NCBI GenBank assembly: GCA_900553955.1 | Contig: USFO01000040.1 | Coordinates: 1 to 13,755 of the forward strand | Direction of reading: 5' to 3' | Source of the DNA: an uncultured Oscillospiraceae bacterium | Lineage (GTDB): Bacteria > Bacillota > Clostridia > Oscillospirales > Ruminococcaceae | Length of the DNA stretch: 13,755 nucleotides | The notes under the pieces: model-generated | The model's input: the letters and a program-made list of their open reading frames with translations, nothing else | Told to the model about the DNA's origin: nothing | Database searches by the model: none | Program-made: the position numbers and the translations under genes | Shown here: piece after piece, positions 1 to 6,456 of the stretch | Layout: each line of letters opens with the position of its first letter | How positions within the stretch are numbered: the first letter of the stretch is position 1

Positions 1-23
1 TGTCCATAGCTAAAGCTTTTTTT

Positions 24-42
24 CCACTGGCAGAGCCAGTGG
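24..42. repeat. Perfect short inverted repeat at left edge
   Basis: Arms CCACTGG (24-30) and CCAGTGG (36-42) enclose a 5-base loop, CAGAG. The run of T lies on the 5' side (about 17-23, plus strand) and no T run follows on either strand in the direction of transcription, so it is not a standard terminator. It lies in a gene-free stretch (1-179) just beyond the ktrA terminator. Compact hairpins like this can be dispersed repeats of REP or IS200/IS605-related type, but nothing here proves that. Confidence 0.5.
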
Positions 43-54
43 TTGTCCTACGAA

Positions 55-100
55 TACAAAAAAGCATCGGTGCCTATTTGAGCACCGATGCTTTTTTGTA
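55..100 (-). terminator. Strong intrinsic terminator downstream of ktrA (bidirectional)
   Basis: A perfect 19-bp stem is formed by 55-73 and 82-100 with an 8-base loop (74-81). The stem core is GCATCGGTGC with GCACCGATGC, flanked by six A on one side and six T on the other, so it can work on either strand. On the minus strand it lies about 80 bases past the ktrA stop codon and would end the ktrBA transcript. It could also serve a plus-strand gene ending left of the window. Confidence 0.85.
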
Positions 101-113
101 CGCAATAATCTTA

Positions 114-168
114 TGCTCAAAATGAGCACGTTTTTTATTTTACATTCTGCGTGCTTCATTTGAGCACG
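114..168. repeat. Two small dyads carrying the TGAGCAC motif
   Basis: TGCTCA (114-119) and TGAGCA (123-128) form a perfect dyad with an AAA spacer. CGTGCT (150-155) and AGCACG (163-168) form a second one. Both lie between the ktrA stop codon and the terminator at 55-100, so they would be in the 3' untranslated region of the ktrBA mRNA. They have no T tract of their own. Both contain TGAGCAC, the 7-mer that is strongly clustered elsewhere in the window (4794-6178). Confidence 0.5.
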
Positions 169-179
169 AGCCGCTTTTA

Positions 180-857
180 TTACTTTTCTGCCCAATCTGA
201 AAGGCGGTCAAGACCCTCTTTGCTGCCGGAAACAAAGATTTTATCTCCGGTTTTGAAGGAATAATCCGGATGTACGGTTTCAATAAGTGTGCTTCCGCTT
301 TCTATTGCAATAATATTTACACCAAATTTTCCGCGGAAGTTTGTTTCCTTTACGGTTTTGCCCACCGCCTTTTCCGAAATGAGTATCTTTGAAATATTAA
401 GCTTTTCGCTGAGCTGGATAAAATCAAGCGTACGTGAAGCTTCAAGCCTGTGCGCAAGGCGGATCGCCATATCACGCTCCGGATAAACCACCTCTGCGCC
501 GAGCTTTTCAAGAATTTCGCCGTGCTCGGCACTGGTTGCCTTTGAAACTACCGTGGGTATTCCGAAGCCCACAAGATTCAGCGTAACGAGAATCGAGGTA
601 TCCAGAGCCTCGCCGATGCACACCACCGCAACGCTGCTGTTCTGTATGCCGGTTTCGAGCAGGGTTTTCTTATCGAGGTTCCTCACCACAAAGGCGTTCT
701 CCGTAAGGTCGCGCATTTCCCGCACCTTTTCCTCGTCCTGGTCAAGGACTATCAAATCCGCGCCGCTTTCCGCAAGCTCCCTTGCAAGGGCGCTTCCGAA
801 GCGTCCGAGACCGATTATTCCGTAGGTTGTATCCTCTTTTTTATTTTTTCCAAACAT
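180..857 (-). CDS. ktrA: KtrA/TrkA-type potassium uptake regulatory subunit (RCK domain)
   Basis: This is the cytosolic gating ring subunit of a Ktr/Trk potassium uptake system; it binds nucleotide and controls the KtrB pore. The 225-residue product opens with a Rossmann RCK_N domain, with glycine motif GLGRFG at residues 16-21 and acidic Asp39 at the end of the second strand, where NAD(H)/ATP ribose is bound. A C-terminal RCK_C (TrkA_C) domain fills about residues 140-220. In the family RCK_C can bind cyclic di-AMP; that is family knowledge, not visible here. I chose the ATG at 857 over the longer frame opening at 917 because a GGGAGG ribosome binding site precedes it and the longer form would overlap ktrB. 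It follows ktrB by 13 bases and is surely co-transcribed. Confidence 0.93.
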   Translation of the reverse strand: MFGKNKKEDTTYGIIGLGRFGSALARELAESGADLIVLDQDEEKVREMRDLTENAFVVRNLDKKTLLETGIQNSSVAVVCIGEALDTSILVTLNLVGFGIPTVVSKATSAEHGEILEKLGAEVVYPERDMAIRLAHRLEASRTLDFIQLSEKLNISKILISEKAVGKTVKETNFRGKFGVNIIAIESGSTLIETVHPDYSFKTGDKIFVSGSKEGLDRLSDWAEK

Positions 858-870
858 AAAATCCTCCCAA

Positions 871-2169
871 TCATCCGATGGAAATGTTTCCTTCGGGATA
901 AACAGCACGTTCACCATTTGTAAAATGCCACAAAGTAGCTATGGTAAGCGGACCGAGCCTTCCTATAAACATAATCAAAATCGAAAGCAGCTTGCCGCCG
1001 TCGCAAAGGCCGCCGGTTATTCCGGTGGAAAGCCCCGCCGTGCCAAAGGCACTCACCATTTCAAAGGCGATATCCCGAAGCGGAATTTCCGGTTCCATCA
1101 CACACATAAAATATATACCCGTAAGCACTACTGAAATGCCCATAATCACTATAATTGCCGCTTTGCGGAATGCATCCTGCGGTATTGAATACTTAAACGC
1201 CTTTTCGGATTCATTCGTTGCCGCGGATCTCACGCCCTTGAACAAAACGAAAAACGTGGTGGTCTTTATACCGCCGCCGGTTGAACCGGGCGAAGCGCCA
1301 ATGAACATAAGCGCCATCATAACCACAAGTCCTGCATCTGTAAATCCTCCGAGCGGGTATGTACAGAATCCCGCAGTTCTTGCGGAAACACTTTGGAACA
1401 GCGCTCCGAGCCAGCTTATGTTCTCCGTAAGCTTAAAAAGCAGTGTGCCTGCAAAAATAAGCGCTGCACTGGTGGAAAGCACAACCTTTGAATGCACAGA
1501 AAGCTTTTTCCAGTGTAACTTCTTTTCAATCAATTCCCTTATAACAAGGAATCCGATTCCACCAAAAAATATAATCGCGCAGGTTACAATATTAAGCCAC
1601 ACATCGTTTTTATATGGCATAAGGCTCGTTCCGTTGCCGAGCACGTCAAAGCCTGCATTGTTGAACGCGGATATCGAGTGAAAAAGGCTCAGTCCCACCG
1701 CCTTTATAAAGGGATAATCCCTCGCAAAGGTCACAAAGCTCAGCGCCGCACCTATAAGCTCGCAGATTACGGTGGTAAGAAAGACGCTTTTCAAAAAGCG
1801 AACTATTCCTTTTCCCGAATCAAGATTCATGGCATCACGAATTATATTTCTCTCTTTAATATTCATGCGTTTGCGCATGGCAAGAATTACTCCCGCACCG
1901 ACGGATGTAAGCCCAAGGCCGCCTATCTGTATAAGCAGCGCTATTATAACCTGCCCGAATGCGGTAAAAGTGCTGCCTGGATCAACCGTTGTAAGCCCTG
2001 TTACACAAACGGCGCTTGCCGCGGTATAAAGCGCGTCAATATACCTCAGCGTTATGCCGCTTTTTACACTGCACGGCAAACACAACAGTGCCGACCCGAT
2101 AAGCAGCGTAACCGCGAAGCCCAAAGCTATTATGCGCGCCGGCGACTGCTTTTTTATAAATTTATTCAT
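871..2169 (-). CDS. ktrB: KtrB/TrkH-type potassium channel/transporter subunit
   Basis: This is the integral membrane pore of a potassium (possibly K+/Na+) uptake system. The 432-residue protein has the four pseudo-repeated membrane-pore-membrane units of the TrkH/KtrB/HKT superfamily. The four filter segments are visible: VTGL near 56-59, NNAGFD near 170-175, RTAGFC near 264-269 and GTAGLS near 376-381. The glycine-rich GASPGSTGGG segment at 291-300 matches the intramembrane gating loop of the third repeat. The length is typical of KtrB and shorter than proteobacterial TrkH. An AAGGAG site at 2174-2179 precedes the ATG. The partner ktrA follows at once. Unusually, a terminator-like hairpin ends only about 16 bases before the start codon (2186-2218), leaving no room for a dedicated promoter between them. 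Confidence 0.95.
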   Translation of the reverse strand: MNKFIKKQSPARIIALGFAVTLLIGSALLCLPCSVKSGITLRYIDALYTAASAVCVTGLTTVDPGSTFTAFGQVIIALLIQIGGLGLTSVGAGVILAMRKRMNIKERNIIRDAMNLDSGKGIVRFLKSVFLTTVICELIGAALSFVTFARDYPFIKAVGLSLFHSISAFNNAGFDVLGNGTSLMPYKNDVWLNIVTCAIIFFGGIGFLVIRELIEKKLHWKKLSVHSKVVLSTSAALIFAGTLLFKLTENISWLGALFQSVSARTAGFCTYPLGGFTDAGLVVMMALMFIGASPGSTGGGIKTTTFFVLFKGVRSAATNESEKAFKYSIPQDAFRKAAIIVIMGISVVLTGIYFMCVMEPEIPLRDIAFEMVSAFGTAGLSTGITGGLCDGGKLLSILIMFIGRLGPLTIATLWHFTNGERAVYPEGNISIG

Positions 2170-2185
2170 CTTTCTCCTTGCGCCG

Positions 2186-2218
2186 AAAAATCCTCCGGCG
2201 TCATTCCGGAGGATTTTT
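2186..2218 (-). terminator. Terminator-like hairpin between the membrane protein gene and ktrB
   Basis: A perfect 13-bp stem is formed by 2186-2198 and 2206-2218 with a 7-base loop; the stem is AAAAATCCTCCGG with its complement. Read on the minus strand it ends in five T, which pair with the five A. It begins 8 bases past the stop of the membrane protein gene (2226) and ends only a few bases before the ktrB ribosome binding site (2174-2179). It may therefore also act as an attenuator or a translation-modulating hairpin for ktrB. Confidence 0.8.
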
Positions 2219-2225
2219 GGCTGTT

Positions 2226-2657
2226 TTATTTTCCGTTTCCGAAAACTTTTCTGTTCTGAAGTCCGCCAAGGAACATCATAATTGAGCCGCCGGCAGAAAC
2301 TGCAGCGATAACCAGTCCCGTTCCTTCGCCGGAACCGTTCTGTATAAGCAGAATAATTGCAAGAGCAAAAACGCAGATGGCGTTAATCATAACCTTGCGC
2401 CCTTTGCTGGGGCGGTTACGATTGTTGATTCCGTCAAGAGCCACAAGCAGCGAAAGCGCCGTTTGCAGACAGAGGGAAACGGTGTAACCGAGCACGTCGC
2501 TTGTTTGCGCGGCGCCGAAGAGCGCGACTAAAGCATATCTCCATGCCCAATATGAATTGATAATGCCGCCTATGATAACGAGCACCGCGCCGTAAACAAT
2601 CATTTTTCCGCCGGGTGCACGCTTATCAAAAATCGGCTTTTTGGTTTTCTTTTTCAT
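2226..2657 (-). CDS. Small four-helix membrane protein of unknown function
   Basis: I do not recognise this 143-residue protein. After a lysine-rich N-terminus (KKKTKKP) it has four probable membrane helices at about residues 18-40, 55-75, 88-108 and 112-132. A basic, polar loop (NNRNRPSKGRK) lies between helices two and three, and the C-terminus is basic. It starts 13 bases after the transketolase C-terminal subunit gene with an AAGGGG-type ribosome binding site, and a terminator-like hairpin follows 8 bases past its stop. It therefore appears to be the last gene of the transketolase transcription unit. No catalytic motif is visible, so any role in sugar or pentose metabolism rests only on its position. 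Confidence 0.75.
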   Translation of the reverse strand: MKKKTKKPIFDKRAPGGKMIVYGAVLVIIGGIINSYWAWRYALVALFGAAQTSDVLGYTVSLCLQTALSLLVALDGINNRNRPSKGRKVMINAICVFALAIILLIQNGSGEGTGLVIAAVSAGGSIMMFLGGLQNRKVFGNGK

Positions 2658-2670
2658 TGATATATCCCCT

Positions 2671-3600
2671 TTATTTCATTGAAACGGCTTTTCTTACCGC
2701 TTCGATTACATTCTCAACGGTCATGCCGAACTTTTCGGAAAGCTCAGGCAGCTTGCCCACTTCGCCGAAAACATCTTTCGTTCCCACAGGAACCATGGGG
2801 GTGGGGCATTTCTGCGCGGCAACCTCCGCCACAGCGGAGAAAAGCCCTCCGATGATGTTGTGGTTTTCCGCAACAACGGCGCAGCGGGTCTTTTTGAGGG
2901 ATTTCACAACCGCTTCTTCGTCAATGGGCTTTATGGTGTGGATATTGATTACCTCCACACTTATGCCTTCCTCTTTCAGAATTTCTGCAGCGTCCATGGC
3001 GCGTTTTACCATAATTCCGGTTGCAAAGACGGTTACATCTTTACCGTCGTAGATTTTGTCGGCTTTGAAAAGGTTGAATTTATAGTTCTCGTCCTCGAAA
3101 ATATCCGGAGTTTCCTTGCGGAACATACGGATATAAACGGGCCCGTAATGCTCGATAATCTGCGGCAGCGCCTGCCTTAGCTGGGCATTGTCCGCAGGCT
3201 CAAAAATAACCATAGTGGGAATGGAGCGCAGAACGCCGACGTCCTCAAGGCTCATGTGTGTGCCACCGTTAAGCTGTGCGGAAATACCGGGGTCGGTTCC
3301 CACGATTTTTACGTTCTGCTTCGCGTATGCGATAGAAACAGCTATCTGGTCGCAGATTCTTCTTGTCGCAAACGGAGTGAAAGAGCTTATAAACGGAACA
3401 AATCCATAGGATGAAAGTCCCGCGGCAACGGAAGCCATATTCTGCTCCGCAATGCCCACTTCAAAGGCGCGTTCCGGATAAAGCTGCTGGAGCTTCTTCG
3501 TACCGTTGCAGTTCGCAAGGTCGGCGTCGAGCACGCAGATGCGCTCGTCATGCTCCATAATTTCAGCAAGGGTGTTTCCAAAAACTTCTCTCATCATCAT
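2671..3600 (-). CDS. Transketolase, C-terminal subunit (split type)
   Basis: This is the pyrimidine-binding half of a two-polypeptide transketolase, which moves two-carbon ketol units between sugar phosphates in the non-oxidative pentose phosphate pathway using thiamine diphosphate. The 309-residue protein has a pyrimidine-binding domain in about the first 160 residues, with the catalytic glutamate in GIAEQNM (Glu52) that activates the cofactor. A transketolase C-terminal domain follows (about 185-300), including the HTIKPID stretch. It follows the N-terminal subunit gene by 15 bases. Three consecutive ATG codons open the frame; the first is about 10 bases from an AAGGGGG site, so 3600 is plausible, but 3597 or 3594 cannot be excluded. 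The related 1-deoxyxylulose-5-phosphate synthase is a single polypeptide, so it is a poorer fit. Confidence 0.93.
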   Translation of the reverse strand: MMMREVFGNTLAEIMEHDERICVLDADLANCNGTKKLQQLYPERAFEVGIAEQNMASVAAGLSSYGFVPFISSFTPFATRRICDQIAVSIAYAKQNVKIVGTDPGISAQLNGGTHMSLEDVGVLRSIPTMVIFEPADNAQLRQALPQIIEHYGPVYIRMFRKETPDIFEDENYKFNLFKADKIYDGKDVTVFATGIMVKRAMDAAEILKEEGISVEVINIHTIKPIDEEAVVKSLKKTRCAVVAENHNIIGGLFSAVAEVAAQKCPTPMVPVGTKDVFGEVGKLPELSEKFGMTVENVIEAVRKAVSMK

Positions 3601-3615
3601 AGCGTTCGTACCCCC

Positions 3616-4413
3616 TTACTGAAGCTCCGCAAGAGCGGCTTCGACTTTATCTTTCGGCAGGGACATACTGTGACAGGCAGGTCCCGCCGTTTCGGCAAAG
3701 CTTACGCCTTTGCCCTTTATAGTATCGAGAATAATCATGGAAGGCTTACCCTTCTTGGCCTTGGCTCGGTCGATTGCTTCGGAAATTGCTTTGCAGTCGT
3801 GACCGTCGATTTCCTGTGTGTACCAGCCGAAGGCTCTCCATTTTGCTTTCAGGTCGCCAAGGGAGTTTATATCGTCGGTGTAGCCGTCAAGCTGCATATT
3901 GTTCTTGTCGGTGAACGCAATGAAATTATCAAGCTTCTTCTGCGCGGCAAGCATTGCAGCTTCCCAAATCTGACCCTCCTGGCTTTCGCCGTCACCGATT
4001 ATGGAATAGATGGCCGCGCCGTCTTTTTTAATCTTAGAGCCGATTGCCACACCAACGGCGCAGGAAAATCCCTGACCGAGAGACCCCGCAGTCATGTCGA
4101 CACCGGGAGTTTTGTTCATATCGCAGTGGCTGGGAAGGTTGGTTCCGAATCTGTTGAGGGTATAAAGCCACTCCTTCGGGAAAAATCCTTTCAGCGCAAG
4201 GGTTGCGTAAACCGCGGGACCTGCGTGACCCTTTGAAACAATCAGTCTGTCGCGCCCCTCCATCTTGGGATTTTTGGGGTCCACATTCATTTTATCAAAA
4301 TAGAGCACTCGAAGCACTTCCACAATCGACATAGAGCCGCCGATGTGACCGCTTCCGATGCTGCCGATACACTCCAGAGTCATTCTGCGAATCTCTTTGC
4401 AGATTTCATCCAT
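3616..4413 (-). CDS. Transketolase, N-terminal subunit (split type)
   Basis: This is the diphosphate-binding half of the split transketolase; it pairs with the product of the next gene to form the active site. The 265-residue protein shows the thiamine diphosphate fold: GSGHIGGS near 20-27, SKGHAGPA at 60-67, and the metal/diphosphate motif beginning GDGESQEG at 140-147 and ending with the Asn pair at 171-172. I place the start at the ATG at 4413, which has an AAGGAG site 10 bases upstream (4424-4429). The in-frame ATG at 4440 would lie almost on the predicted transcription start and has no ribosome binding site. The gene heads a three-gene unit: N subunit, C subunit and a membrane protein. 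Confidence 0.93.
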   Translation of the reverse strand: MDEICKEIRRMTLECIGSIGSGHIGGSMSIVEVLRVLYFDKMNVDPKNPKMEGRDRLIVSKGHAGPAVYATLALKGFFPKEWLYTLNRFGTNLPSHCDMNKTPGVDMTAGSLGQGFSCAVGVAIGSKIKKDGAAIYSIIGDGESQEGQIWEAAMLAAQKKLDNFIAFTDKNNMQLDGYTDDINSLGDLKAKWRAFGWYTQEIDGHDCKAISEAIDRAKAKKGKPSMIILDTIKGKGVSFAETAGPACHSMSLPKDKVEAALAELQ

Positions 4414-4451
4414 GTACCAACCACTCCTTCCAGAATCCATTAGTGATTTAT

Positions 4452-4478
4452 ATTATAGCACAAAACAAATGAAGTGAA
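4452..4478 (-). promoter_or_regulatory. Putative sigma-A promoter (extended -10) for the transketolase unit
   Basis: On the minus strand a perfect -10 TATAAT (4452-4457) is preceded by TGC, giving an extended -10. A weak -35-like TTCACT lies at 4473-4478 with a 15-base spacer. The predicted start of transcription is near 4445, giving a leader of about 30 bases before the ATG at 4413. This supports the shorter start of the downstream gene. Confidence 0.65.
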
Positions 4479-4491
4479 CACTGCTTTTTTC

Positions 4492-4509
4492 AAATTTCGT
4501 GAAATTTCG
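4492..4509. repeat. Overlapping direct and inverted repeat upstream of the transketolase promoter
   Basis: AAATTTCG occurs at 4492-4499 and again at 4502-4509, exactly 10 bases apart, or one helical turn. The same bases also form an inverted repeat, AAATTTC/GAAATTT (4492-4507), with a 2-base spacer. It lies just upstream of the -35 region of the putative promoter, so an activator site or UP-like element is possible. Confidence 0.4.
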
Positions 4510-4521
4510 ATTATATAGCCG

Positions 4522-4557
4522 AAAGCGCCGCGCCAAAATGCCCCGGCGCGGCGCTTT
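4522..4557 (-). terminator. GC-rich hairpin ending the spoIIGA-sigE-small ORF unit
   Basis: A perfect 13-bp stem is formed by AAAGCGCCGCGCC (4522-4534) and its complement (4545-4557) with a 10-base loop. It lies about 32 bases past the stop codon of the 50-residue ORF on the minus strand. The T tract is short (three T on the minus strand, four on the plus strand), so termination may be incomplete. It separates the sigE unit from the transketolase promoter. Confidence 0.7.
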
Positions 4558-4588
4558 TGCACAATTTTTGTTATAAAATGAAGCAGTT

Positions 4589-4741
4589 TTACAGGTGATT
4601 TTCGTCCACCCATTGTTTCGCAAGGCGAATGGCAAGCTCCTCCGCCCGGGGCGAAGTTTCTTCGCCCAGCGGAATCGGATTTGTTTTGTAAAGCGGCGAA
4701 GGCTGTGGAGCTGCGTTTTTTGCTTTTTTCTTATTAGACAT
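4589..4741 (-). CDS. Small ORF (50 residues) downstream of sigE, unknown function
   Basis: I do not recognise this short protein. It opens MSNKKKAKNA, has a proline-rich middle (PQPSPLY, NPIPLGEE) and ends in a likely amphipathic helix (SPRAEELAIRLAKQWVDENHL region, residues 30-50). It has no membrane segment, no signal peptide and no cysteine. The frame is supported by an AGGTGA ribosome binding site about 9 bases before the ATG and by the hairpin 32 bases past its TAA. It lies 56 bases past sigE in the same direction with no clear promoter in between, so it is probably the third gene of the spoIIGA-sigE unit. The codon pattern (CTT, GCG, GAA) resembles its neighbours. It could be a sporulation-linked small protein, but that is inference from position only. 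Confidence 0.65.
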   Translation of the reverse strand: MSNKKKAKNAAPQPSPLYKTNPIPLGEETSPRAEELAIRLAKQWVDENHL

Positions 4742-4793
4742 AATTATATATCACCTCGGAAATATTTTGCGCCGCGGTGCTAAAGCTATGCGC

Positions 4794-6178
4794 GTGCTCA
4801 GAAAAGCGCCGTTTTTTCAAGCTCACGCCGCAGCCGCGCGATGATTTTCTTTTCAAGGCGGGAAATATACGACTGACTGATTCCGATTATGTCGGCAACC
4901 TCCTTTTGAGTGTGCTCCTTTTCCCCTGCCAAGCCGAAGCGGAGCACCATAATTTTATGCTCCCGCTCACCAAGGCGATTCACCGCCTCGTTGAGCACCT
5001 GACGCTCTGCGTCCTGCTCGATTCCGCGGTTAACGCAGTCGCTGTCCGTGCCGAGAACATCGGAGAGCAACAGCTCGTTTCCATCCCAGTCCACTTTGAG
5101 CGGCTCGTCGATTGAAACCTCGTTTTTCTGCGGCTGCGTTTTGCGAATGAACATCAGTATCTCGTTTTCGATGCAGCGGGATGCATAGGTGGCAAGCTTT
5201 ATGCCTTTACGTGCTTCAAAGGTATTTACCGCTTTGATAAGCCCTATGGTGCCGATGGAAGTCAAATCCTCCACACCGATTCCGGTGGATTCAAACTTGC
5301 GTGCTATGTAAACCACAAGCCGCAAGTTGTGCTCAATGAGCATATTTTTTGCTTTACGGCTTCCGTGCTCAAGCTGCTCAAAGGCGGCAGTTTCCTCTTC
5401 CTTTGTCAGCGGCGGCGGAAGATTTTCCGGTCCGTTTATGTAATAGATTTTCCCGGGAAAAAGCCGTGCAAAAAATTGCAAAAGCTGCATTCTTATGCTG
5501 TTTATAAAGTCTTTGATATTCATCTCATCTTACCTCCGTAAAGCTTTTATTTGCTTCTTTCAAGATTATGTTTTTACCGATGAGCAGCGTATTTTCCGGA
5601 GCAAATTCCGAAAAGCCAAGCATCACATCCTCCGCTTCAAACACCGTGCCGCCGTGCTCAATTTCAAGACGCTGCGGACGTATTGCCGAAATGAGCACCG
5701 TTCCGCCGATGCTTGAGCACGGGACAAGGCACACGTGGTATTCCGTGCTCAAACCTCCGGCTTTGAGCACGGCGATTAAATTTGGCGGCAGAATTTCGAT
5801 CACGGAATCAAGGCGGCAGACTGCCACCGGCGCACCGGAAAGCGGCTCCGTAAGTGAATTTCCGGTATCGGTAAAGCCTTTGAGCACAGCGGTTTTATCA
5901 CCGTAATACACGGTGGCGATACACACGCCGTCGGCTTCTCCGTGACGGAAAAGCCGACGCAAAGCCTCCGTCAGTGCGAAGGCGACGCACGCCGCGAGCA
6001 CGATTTCTATAGCAGAAAATTCGAAATACACAACGCCGTTTTTGAGCAAAAACGCATTCGGCTGCGCCACCAAAGAAACGAGCAGCATAAAGCCGGAAAA
6101 GACAAATCCGCACAGATAAAATATCGCAAGCAGGCGGATAAGCTCACGCACCTTTCGCTTGCCGAAGCAAATGAGCAC
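4794..6178. repeat. Cluster of the 7-mer TGAGCAC/GTGCTCA across sigE and spoIIGA
   Basis: By eye the 7-mer starts at 4794, 4992, 5329, 5365, 5654, 5692, 5714, 5745, 5764, 5881 and 6172, on both strands. Extended context often reads TTGAGCACGG. The copies fall in several reading frames: they encode Val-Leu in some places, Glu-His, Cys-Ser or Leu-Ser-Thr in others, and one straddles the sigE stop codon. A protein motif therefore does not explain them. Three more lie at 79, 123 and 161 in non-coding DNA, and only one other (11561) was seen in the rest of the window. Confidence 0.6.
4798..5523 (-). CDS. sigE: RNA polymerase sporulation sigma factor E (pro-sigma-E)
   Basis: This is the sigma factor that directs early mother-cell transcription during endospore formation. 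The 241-residue product is made as an inactive, membrane-associated precursor. An amphipathic/hydrophobic pro-sequence spans residues 1 to about 27, and Tyr27-Tyr28 (IYYINGP) matches the processing region known from Bacillus subtilis pro-sigma-E. The mature part has the hallmark NLRLVVYIARKFE and IGTIGLIKAVNTF segments of region 2, the strongly conserved VDWDGNELLLSDVLGTD linker of the SigE family, and a region 4 helix-turn-helix ending in ISQSYISRLEK. A GGAGGT site precedes the ATG, which lies 1 base after the spoIIGA stop, so translation is probably coupled. The sigG gene that often follows is not present; a small ORF takes its place. Confidence 0.97.
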   Translation of the reverse strand: MNIKDFINSIRMQLLQFFARLFPGKIYYINGPENLPPPLTKEEETAAFEQLEHGSRKAKNMLIEHNLRLVVYIARKFESTGIGVEDLTSIGTIGLIKAVNTFEARKGIKLATYASRCIENEILMFIRKTQPQKNEVSIDEPLKVDWDGNELLLSDVLGTDSDCVNRGIEQDAERQVLNEAVNRLGEREHKIMVLRFGLAGEKEHTQKEVADIIGISQSYISRLEKKIIARLRRELEKTALF

Positions 6179-6391
6179 AATTGCAACAGAAACCGCAAGC
6201 CTGCTTAGCCACAGCACCCACTGCGGCAATGGAAACAGCACGCAGAGCGAATACCCGGCACCAATCGCCGCCGCCACAAGCGCTCGCAGCCGCAAAAACT
6301 GCGTGCCCGCCAGCCGCGCCGTCCCGAACAGTACAAGATAATCCACCGCAAGATTGATTACAATAAGAATATCCGCATAGATGATTCGCAA
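5525..6391 (-). CDS. spoIIGA: SpoIIGA, pro-sigma-E processing aspartic protease
   Basis: This membrane-embedded protease removes the pro-sequence of sigma-E in the mother cell after the forespore signal (SpoIIR in known systems). The 288-residue protein has about five hydrophobic helices in residues 1-140. A soluble C-terminal half follows, carrying the aspartic-protease motif DTGN (Asp175-Asn178), which matches the catalytic Asp of the family, where a dimer completes the site. The start is a TTG at 6391 with GGAGG about 9 bases upstream; the first residues (RIIYADILIVINLAVDY) match the family's conserved N-terminus. The gene ends 1 base before sigE, its substrate gene. A TATAAT box and a Spo0A-box-like palindrome lie upstream (6421-6456). 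Many copies of TGAGCAC lie inside it. Confidence 0.95.
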   Translation of the reverse strand: MRIIYADILIVINLAVDYLVLFGTARLAGTQFLRLRALVAAAIGAGYSLCVLFPLPQWVLWLSRLAVSVAIVLICFGKRKVRELIRLLAIFYLCGFVFSGFMLLVSLVAQPNAFLLKNGVVYFEFSAIEIVLAACVAFALTEALRRLFRHGEADGVCIATVYYGDKTAVLKGFTDTGNSLTEPLSGAPVAVCRLDSVIEILPPNLIAVLKAGGLSTEYHVCLVPCSSIGGTVLISAIRPQRLEIEHGGTVFEAEDVMLGFSEFAPENTLLIGKNIILKEANKSFTEVR

Positions 6392-6420
6392 AGTATATCG
6401 CCTCCGCCGTTTGTGATTTT

Positions 6421-6456
6421 ATTATATTCCGGTGAGCAGCACTTTTTCGGTCGAAA
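6421..6456 (-). promoter_or_regulatory. Putative Spo0A-dependent promoter of spoIIGA
   Basis: On the minus strand a perfect -10 TATAAT (6421-6426) lies about 30 bases before the TTG start. No -35 hexamer is recognisable; instead the palindrome TTTCGGTCGAAA (6445-6456) covers the -35 region. It contains GGTCGAA on the plus strand, 6 of 7 matches to the 0A box TGTCGAA. In B. subtilis spoIIG is activated by phosphorylated Spo0A at sites overlapping the -35, so the arrangement fits. The assignment is inference. Confidence 0.5.

Noticed and set aside
24..100. CRISPR-like repeats at the left edge
   Set aside because: The inverted repeats differ from one another in sequence and length, and there are no direct repeats with regular spacers.
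857..917. N-terminal extension of KtrA starting at 917
   Set aside because: The 20 extra residues overlap the end of ktrB and match no RCK domain, while a GGGAGG site directly precedes the ATG at 857.
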